17,817 bases of DNA, from NCBI GenBank assembly GCA_002315625.1, contig DCHH01000124.1, forward strand, positions 1 to 17,817, given 5' to 3'. Below the pieces are notes generated by a model. The model worked only from the letters and a program-made list of their open reading frames with translations. It did not search any database and had not been told where the DNA came from. The first letter of the stretch is position 1. Each line of letters opens with the position of its first letter. Below, in pieces: positions 13,787 through 17,817 of the stretch. Made by a program: the position numbers and the translations under genes. This DNA comes from Bacteroidales bacterium UBA1757 (GTDB taxonomy: Bacteria; Bacteroidota; Bacteroidia; Bacteroidales; UBA1402).

Positions 13787-16621
13787 ATGAAACGATTATT
13801 CATATCAATACTTATTATCCTCGGCTCGGCGATTGCGTTTGCCCAGGGGATATCTAATTCAAAGGAACTTGCTGCCTTTGCCAGTGCGGTCAATGCCGGC
13901 GCAGACCTTTCCAAATGGATGAATGCGGATAGCGTCATAGTTCTGACTGCGGATATCGACATGTCCAAAGAAAAGAAATTTGCCCGTATCGAGCAGTTTA
14001 CAGGAAAGTTTGACGGTTGCAGCCACAAAATCAAAGGCTGGAAGACCGACAGGGGACTTTTCGGACAGCTTGTCTATGGAGCGGAGGTCAAAGGAATTGT
14101 AATTGACGCAAACTGCCAGTTGAAGGTCACAAGCTCTACAGGGGAGTTCAGTGCCGGTTTTATCGCGGATGTCAATCATGGCAAGATTGAAAATTGTGAA
14201 AACTATGGTTCGGTGTCTCACAAATGCACATACACCGCAGAGCCTATCCATATCGGTGGCATTGCAGGCTTGAACTATGCCTATATTCTGAGCTGCCGCA
14301 ACTACGGAAAAATCCAGAGTTCCAATTATGGCATTGAACAAAAGGGAGAGCTGCCGATTGAAGTCGGCGGCATTGCAGGAGGTTGCAGCGCCGGCAAGAA
14401 ACTCAAGTGCCCTGTTATTGCCTGGTGCGAAAACTTTGGCGAAATCAACGTTTCAAGTGACTTCCGTGTAGAGAACATCGGAGGTGTCGTAGGAGGTGGC
14501 GGAAGATGCCCTGTCAAATATTGTATCAACCGTGGTAAAGTCCATTCGTCAAGCTATAAATCCGAGGCGGCCCAAAAGCCGGCCCAGTCCCGTGTGGGTG
14601 GTATTGCTGGATTTACGAAGTCCGACATATCATGCTCCGACAATTTCGGAGAGGTGGTTTGCGAAGGCAATGCGGTTGGCTGCGTGGGCGGTATCGTGGG
14701 CATGCCTCACGAGTCTCTCAACGTTACCGATTGCGTCAATTATGGCAAGGTCGCCGCATATAATGAAAACGGAGCGAATGTGGGCGGTTGTGCCGGCAAT
14801 ATCGGCAGGCCGGTTCACCTGCGCCGCTGTATCAACTATGGCGCTGTCAGCTTCGAGGGCCTGAGCCAGAAATCGCGCAGTACCGCAGGCGGTGTTGTAG
14901 GACAGGTTTATTGCCCTAAATCACAGGAAGCAGGAGCGTATATCCGCAATTGTGCCAATTATGGCGCGGTTTCATCCGTAGCCGGAGGCAATACGCAGAC
15001 CAATACCAATGCCATACATACAGGTGGCGTTGTGGGTTATATGACCTGTAGAGAAGGTTTGAGGGCATTCCTAAAGGATTGCAGAAATGAAGGTACCGTC
15101 AAGTCCATCGGCGGCCGTCGCGGCAATATCGCAGGCGGGGTCTCCAATGTTACGACCGGAGGCTTGTTCCCCGATGATGACGCCGTTTCCGCCAAACCGC
15201 TGGAGGATGGCTCAAACGTTTATGGAACAGTGTTCAGCGACGAAGGCAAGCCGCTCGAAGGCATTGTGGTTACTGACGGCAGGCAGTGTGTGACAACCGC
15301 TGCAGACGGCAGTTTCCGCATGAAGAGTGATTTGAACGAAGCGAATTTCGTCTATTTGTCGCTTCCTTCGTATGCTTCTATAAAGACCATTGACGGCATA
15401 CCTCAGTTCTTCCGCAGGATAGCCCGTCACCAGCAGGCGGTCAAGGCTGATTTTATTCTTTCTCTGCGCGAGCCGGCCAAGGATTACACATTGGTGATGA
15501 TAGGCGACCCGCAGGTTCGCCCGTACGGGGTGGACGACTCGATGGAGCAGTGGGACGGTACGGTTTCAACCGATATAGAAGCTTTCCGTCAGAAGCTCGG
15601 CGGGGACGTTTATTGCATCAATCTGGGTGACTTGGTGTATAATTTCATGACGGCTTATGACGATTATATCGACGCCGCTTCCAAAATCAAGTGTCCCACT
15701 TTCAACGTGATAGGTAACCACGATTTTGACCAGACCACGCTTTTTGACACCAAGCTCGGGAATATGTTTTTCGAGACTTATATCTGTCCGGAGCATTATT
15801 CCTTCAATATAGGTGACGTGCATTTCATTGTGATGAACACAATAATGTACGACAGGAAAAAGTCGAGTGACCATTATGGCAATGGCATTGATGACCGCGC
15901 CGCCCAGTGGCTGGAGGAAGACCTCAAATATGTGCCTAAGGACAGAGTCATTGTGGCATGCTCCCATGGCCAGTTCTTCAAGAAGAGGGGCGATTCCCCA
16001 AATGGCTCGTTCGGCGCCCACAATAGGAACTATAAGAGGTATTTCAATGCCATGAAGCCTTACAAACAGATTTATTCTGTTTCCGGGCATTATCACAACA
16101 ATTTTTATTTTGATTACAGCGGCAAGAAACTTCGCCATGGCTCCGAGAATATCAAATCTCTGACGGTGGCCCGTTGTACCGGAGGTCTAAGACTCAACAA
16201 GTACCTCTCTGGCAGCGGCACCCCTCAGGGATATCTTGTAATGAATGTCAAAGGCCAGGATTTCGACTGGTACTACAAATCAGTCGGTCATGACAAGGAT
16301 TATCAGATGAGGGCTTTCACGCCCCTGAAGACAGGAGACGGTTTCGTGAAAGTCAATATTTGGAACTGGTCAGAAGGCTGGTCCACTCCCCAGTGGTACG
16401 AGAACGGAGTCTGCAAAGGCGAGATGGAGTTCCATCCTGAGTTCGATCCCGAGTACCTTGACATATTTGCCGGAGTCACCAACAAGACCACCCGCAAATA
16501 TTGCAAGCCTACAGACAAGACATATATGTTCCGGATAACTCCTTCCCAGGGCGTAACTTCCGGTGAAATCCGCGTGAAGGACCTTTTCGGCAATGAATAT
16601 TCGACGAGCGTAAGTTGGTAA
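13787..16621 (+). CDS. Fusion protein: GLUG-repeat beta-helix plus calcineurin-like metallophosphoesterase
   Basis: 944 residues, starting one base after the previous stop. The N-terminus is a type I signal peptide (cleavage near AFA-QG, residue 19) with no lipobox Cys, unlike the neighbouring lipoproteins. Residues about 20-115 are a lead-in module (ELAAFASAVNAGADLSKW, VLTADIDMS, FTGKFDGCSHKIKG). About ten canonical GLUG repeats follow at 121-457. From about 475 the layout repeats the gene at 12094: an N-terminal transthyretin-like domain (NVYGTVFSDEGKPLEGIVVT), then the core with GDPQ (Asp574), GDLVYN (Asp615), GNHDFD (Asn644-His645-Asp646), CSHGQF (His727) and GHYH (His768, His770). A C-terminal domain ends VKDLFGNEYSTSVSW, close to the VTDRFGNTYTSSVTW of its neighbour. 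All expected metal ligands appear present. It is probably a secreted phosphoesterase with a built-in binding helix; the substrate is unknown. Confidence 0.92.
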   Translation: MKRLFISILIILGSAIAFAQGISNSKELAAFASAVNAGADLSKWMNADSVIVLTADIDMSKEKKFARIEQFTGKFDGCSHKIKGWKTDRGLFGQLVYGAEVKGIVIDANCQLKVTSSTGEFSAGFIADVNHGKIENCENYGSVSHKCTYTAEPIHIGGIAGLNYAYILSCRNYGKIQSSNYGIEQKGELPIEVGGIAGGCSAGKKLKCPVIAWCENFGEINVSSDFRVENIGGVVGGGGRCPVKYCINRGKVHSSSYKSEAAQKPAQSRVGGIAGFTKSDISCSDNFGEVVCEGNAVGCVGGIVGMPHESLNVTDCVNYGKVAAYNENGANVGGCAGNIGRPVHLRRCINYGAVSFEGLSQKSRSTAGGVVGQVYCPKSQEAGAYIRNCANYGAVSSVAGGNTQTNTNAIHTGGVVGYMTCREGLRAFLKDCRNEGTVKSIGGRRGNIAGGVSNVTTGGLFPDDDAVSAKPLEDGSNVYGTVFSDEGKPLEGIVVTDGRQCVTTAADGSFRMKSDLNEANFVYLSLPSYASIKTIDGIPQFFRRIARHQQAVKADFILSLREPAKDYTLVMIGDPQVRPYGVDDSMEQWDGTVSTDIEAFRQKLGGDVYCINLGDLVYNFMTAYDDYIDAASKIKCPTFNVIGNHDFDQTTLFDTKLGNMFFETYICPEHYSFNIGDVHFIVMNTIMYDRKKSSDHYGNGIDDRAAQWLEEDLKYVPKDRVIVACSHGQFFKKRGDSPNGSFGAHNRNYKRYFNAMKPYKQIYSVSGHYHNNFYFDYSGKKLRHGSENIKSLTVARCTGGLRLNKYLSGSGTPQGYLVMNVKGQDFDWYYKSVGHDKDYQMRAFTPLKTGDGFVKVNIWNWSEGWSTPQWYENGVCKGEMEFHPEFDPEYLDIFAGVTNKTTRKYCKPTDKTYMFRITPSQGVTSGEIRVKDLFGNEYSTSVSW
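14147..15157 (+). repeat. Canonical GLUG repeats in the fusion protein
   Basis: About ten repeats lie at residues 121-457. Core examples are HIGGIAGLN, EVGGIAGGC, NIGGVVGGG, RVGGIAGFT, CVGGIVGMP, NVGGCAGNI, TAGGVVGQV and HTGGVVGYM. Each is followed by a Cys-Asn-x-Gly turn such as NCENYGSV, SCRNYGKI, WCENFGEI, YCINRGKV, DCVNYGKV, RCINYGAV and NCANYGAV. These are much closer to the GLUG consensus than those of the upstream lipoprotein. A beta-helix with stacked Cys/Asn at one corner is predicted. Confidence 0.9.
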
Positions 16622-16665
16622 ATATGAAAGCATTATCCTCAGACTATATAAATATCTAAAATAAA

Positions 16666-16809
16666 ATGAAAAAAATGATGAAACAACTCACAATCTCGGG
16701 CTACCAGAGCCCGACGGTGCAGCAATTTTGTATGCTGTCCGCGCTACCTTTTGCCCAAGTCTCAAAATTTCAACTCAAAGAACTTGAAGAAGTTCCGGAG
16801 GAGTGGTAA
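16666..16809 (+). CDS. Small ORF, 47-residue peptide of unknown function
   Basis: An ATG at 16666 in an A-rich leader (AAAATAAAATG, typical of this phylum) opens 47 codons to TAA 16807-16809. It lies 44 nt after the fusion gene and 19 nt before the next lipoprotein. Alternative in-frame ATGs are at 16675 and 16678. The peptide begins MKKMMKQLTISGYQSPTV, has a middle with FCMLSALPFAQVSK, and ends in an acidic tail ELEEVPEEW. There is no strong signal peptide or transmembrane segment. The overall style (basic start, Y-x-S-P, short hydrophobic middle, acidic end with Trp) resembles short uncharacterised Bacteroidales peptides that I recall near lipoprotein genes; this is recollection, not a match. 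It could be a real small protein, a leader peptide for the next gene, or chance. Confidence 0.5.
   Translation: MKKMMKQLTISGYQSPTVQQFCMLSALPFAQVSKFQLKELEEVPEEW
16696..16714 (+). other. Inverted repeat / RNA hairpin inside the small ORF
   Basis: TCGGGCT (16696-16702) pairs perfectly with AGCCCGA (16708-16714) around a 5-nt loop ACCAG, giving a 7-bp, GC-rich stem. No immediate T tract follows; a short TTTT run begins about 11 nt later. It is therefore a weak intrinsic terminator candidate and a better candidate for a translational or transcript-stability element ahead of the gene at 16829. It may also be a coding coincidence. Confidence 0.4.
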
Positions 16810-16828
16810 CCATTAAAATGTTAAAACG

Positions 16829-17817
16829 ATGAAAAGATTTTTTACACTTTTAGCACTTGCATCTGCTGCCCTTCTTCTGGGCTCTTGCGCAAAGGAGCGT
16901 TTCACGGTTGAAACTCCTTCTAATTCTACGACAATCACTTTTAATCTTCCTGCAGAGAAAACTTTCCTTGGGGACAATGTCGGCGGGAAACGTGCTCTGT
17001 ATTGGTCAAAAGGTGATTCTATCACTGTAAACGGCGTGGTTTCCGAGCCTCTTGATATTGAGGATGAGGATTATCAAACCTCAGCTCAATTTACATTCGA
17101 GGGCATCCTTGACACCCCTTACAGAATTGCTTATCCTGCCACTATTTGGACTGACAATTCTACGGTGACTCTTCCCGCAGTTGCCAAGTATATTCCTCTT
17201 GTGGGATATCAGGGTGCCACTGGAGCCGCTTCGTTGAAGTACGCCACTTCTGTTCTGCATTTTGCTGTAAAGAAAGGCACGACTGACAATTGCAGGATTG
17301 CCTGCCTTGAGGTTTCAGCCGAAGGCGTCCAGTTCAATGGCGTATTCTCTGTTGATTTTGAGAATGGTACGATTGCTTCTGCTGAGACTGTTTCTGCAAA
17401 GAACAACTACGTTCGCAAGAATATCAACGCATTCCTGGGTGACGAGGCAACCGATGTGTTCATTCCCGTACCCGCAGGCACCTATGCCGCAAAGGTTAAG
17501 GTGATCGACGCAAAGGGACATTTCATGGAGAAGGAAATTTCTTCCCGCGAGTTCAAGAAAGGCCAGATTCATGCCTTCCCCGAGTTTGCATACGAACCTA
17601 CAGGCACTGTAGTTGACGTTCATATCACCACCGCGGCTCAGTGGAATGCTTTTGCCACCGCCTTCAATGACGGAGACTACGACGCAGTCAACCCTCTGGT
17701 TGTGTCAATTGATGCAGACCTTGATTTCACTGGAGTAACACCGGTATCAGTAGGCTCATACGTTGGAGAAACATATTGCTCTGCCGCAGTCCTTGGCAAC
17801 AATCATAAGATCAGCAA
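16829..17817 (+). CDS. Fimbrillin-like lipoprotein with C-terminal GLUG lead-in module (3' truncated by window)
   Basis: Open from ATG 16829 to the window edge (329 whole codons, no stop). The lipoprotein signal MKRFFTLLALASAALLLGSC (Cys20) is followed by AKERFTVETP. Residues about 30-260 look like a fimbrillin/Mfa-type beta-sandwich domain: LYWSKGDSITVNG, an FEG...PYRIAYPA segment, VTLPAVAKYIP, and TSVLHFAVKKG followed by further strands. Such domains are found in Bacteroidota pilins and surface adhesins. From about residue 266 a lead-in module begins (ITTAAQWNAFATAFNDGDYD, VVSIDADLDFTG, VLGNNHKI), which resembles the module before the GLUG repeats in the genes at 9168 and 13787. More GLUG repeats are therefore expected beyond the window (prediction). 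It lies 19 nt after the small ORF and is likely part of the same surface system. Confidence 0.85.
   Translation, partial: MKRFFTLLALASAALLLGSCAKERFTVETPSNSTTITFNLPAEKTFLGDNVGGKRALYWSKGDSITVNGVVSEPLDIEDEDYQTSAQFTFEGILDTPYRIAYPATIWTDNSTVTLPAVAKYIPLVGYQGATGAASLKYATSVLHFAVKKGTTDNCRIACLEVSAEGVQFNGVFSVDFENGTIASAETVSAKNNYVRKNINAFLGDEATDVFIPVPAGTYAAKVKVIDAKGHFMEKEISSREFKKGQIHAFPEFAYEPTGTVVDVHITTAAQWNAFATAFNDGDYDAVNPLVVSIDADLDFTGVTPVSVGSYVGETYCSAAVLGNNHKIS

Noticed and set aside
10461..15157. Repeat-rich stretch considered as a CRISPR-like or tandem DNA repeat
   Set aside because: Repetition exists only at protein level (GLUG motifs) with variable spacing and diverged codons.
15566..16138. 190-codon - strand ORF
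   Set aside because: Antisense to the phosphoesterase core, whose catalytic motifs are clear; the antisense translation has no family features.
16624..16659. 11-codon ORF just after the fusion gene
   Set aside because: Too short and without distinguishing sequence; equally likely by chance in an AT-rich gap.
16722..16753. Possible promoter (TTTG at 16727-16730 and TACCTTTTG at 16745-16753)
   Set aside because: The second element has one base too many for TAnnTTTG and the spacing is 14 nt rather than about 19-21, so it is not convincing.
16818..16832. 4-codon ORF whose stop overlaps the ATG of the fimbrillin-like gene
   Set aside because: An ATGA overlap could suggest coupling, but a four-codon frame has no statistical support.

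Overview
The window looks like chromosomal DNA of a Bacteroidota, most likely a gut-type Bacteroidales. The evidence is a SusC/SusD pair, a FecR-type anti-sigma factor with a DUF4974-like C-terminus, BACON domains, a fimbrillin-like lipoprotein, many lipoprotein signal peptides, mostly absent Shine-Dalgarno sequences with A-rich leaders, and a Bacteroidetes-type -7 element (TATATTTG). The genus cannot be fixed from the sequence. No RNA genes, insertion sequences or CRISPR arrays were seen, and the coding density is very high.

Region 1 (1-2230, + strand) is the tail of a separate catabolic cluster. It holds the C-terminal part of a mandelate racemase/muconate lactonizing (enolase superfamily) acid-sugar dehydratase-like enzyme. 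Five bases later comes a lipoprotein with a probable TIM-barrel glycoside-hydrolase-like fold. The lipoprotein converges on, and overlaps by 11 bp, an ECF sigma factor gene on the - strand.

Region 2 (2220-7411) is a regulatory and transport module. The ECF sigma factor (- strand) is divergent from a FecR-family anti-sigma factor (+ strand), which is followed 9 nt later by a SusC-type TonB-dependent transporter carrying an N-terminal STN signalling domain. This is the layout of a trans-envelope signalling circuit: substrate binding at SusC/SusD, then STN, then FecR, then release of sigma, then transcription of the locus.

Region 3 (7429-17817, + strand) is the substrate-handling module, with gaps of only 1-2 nt between the first genes. 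It holds a SusD-like_2 lipoprotein, a BACON + GLUG-repeat lipoprotein, a calcineurin-like metallophosphoesterase lipoprotein, and a single protein in which a GLUG-repeat domain is fused to the same metallophosphoesterase architecture. These are followed by a previously uncalled 47-codon small ORF and a fimbrillin-like lipoprotein that runs off the window and starts a further GLUG-type lead-in module.

The most notable feature is that this SusCD locus carries no glycoside hydrolase after susD. It instead carries repeated GLUG beta-helix and phosphoesterase modules, once as two adjacent genes and once as one fused gene. The window therefore suggests a sigma/anti-sigma-controlled uptake system in which GLUG beta-helix surface proteins act with phosphoesterases on a phosphate-bearing substrate. 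The substrate is unknown and this reading is inference.
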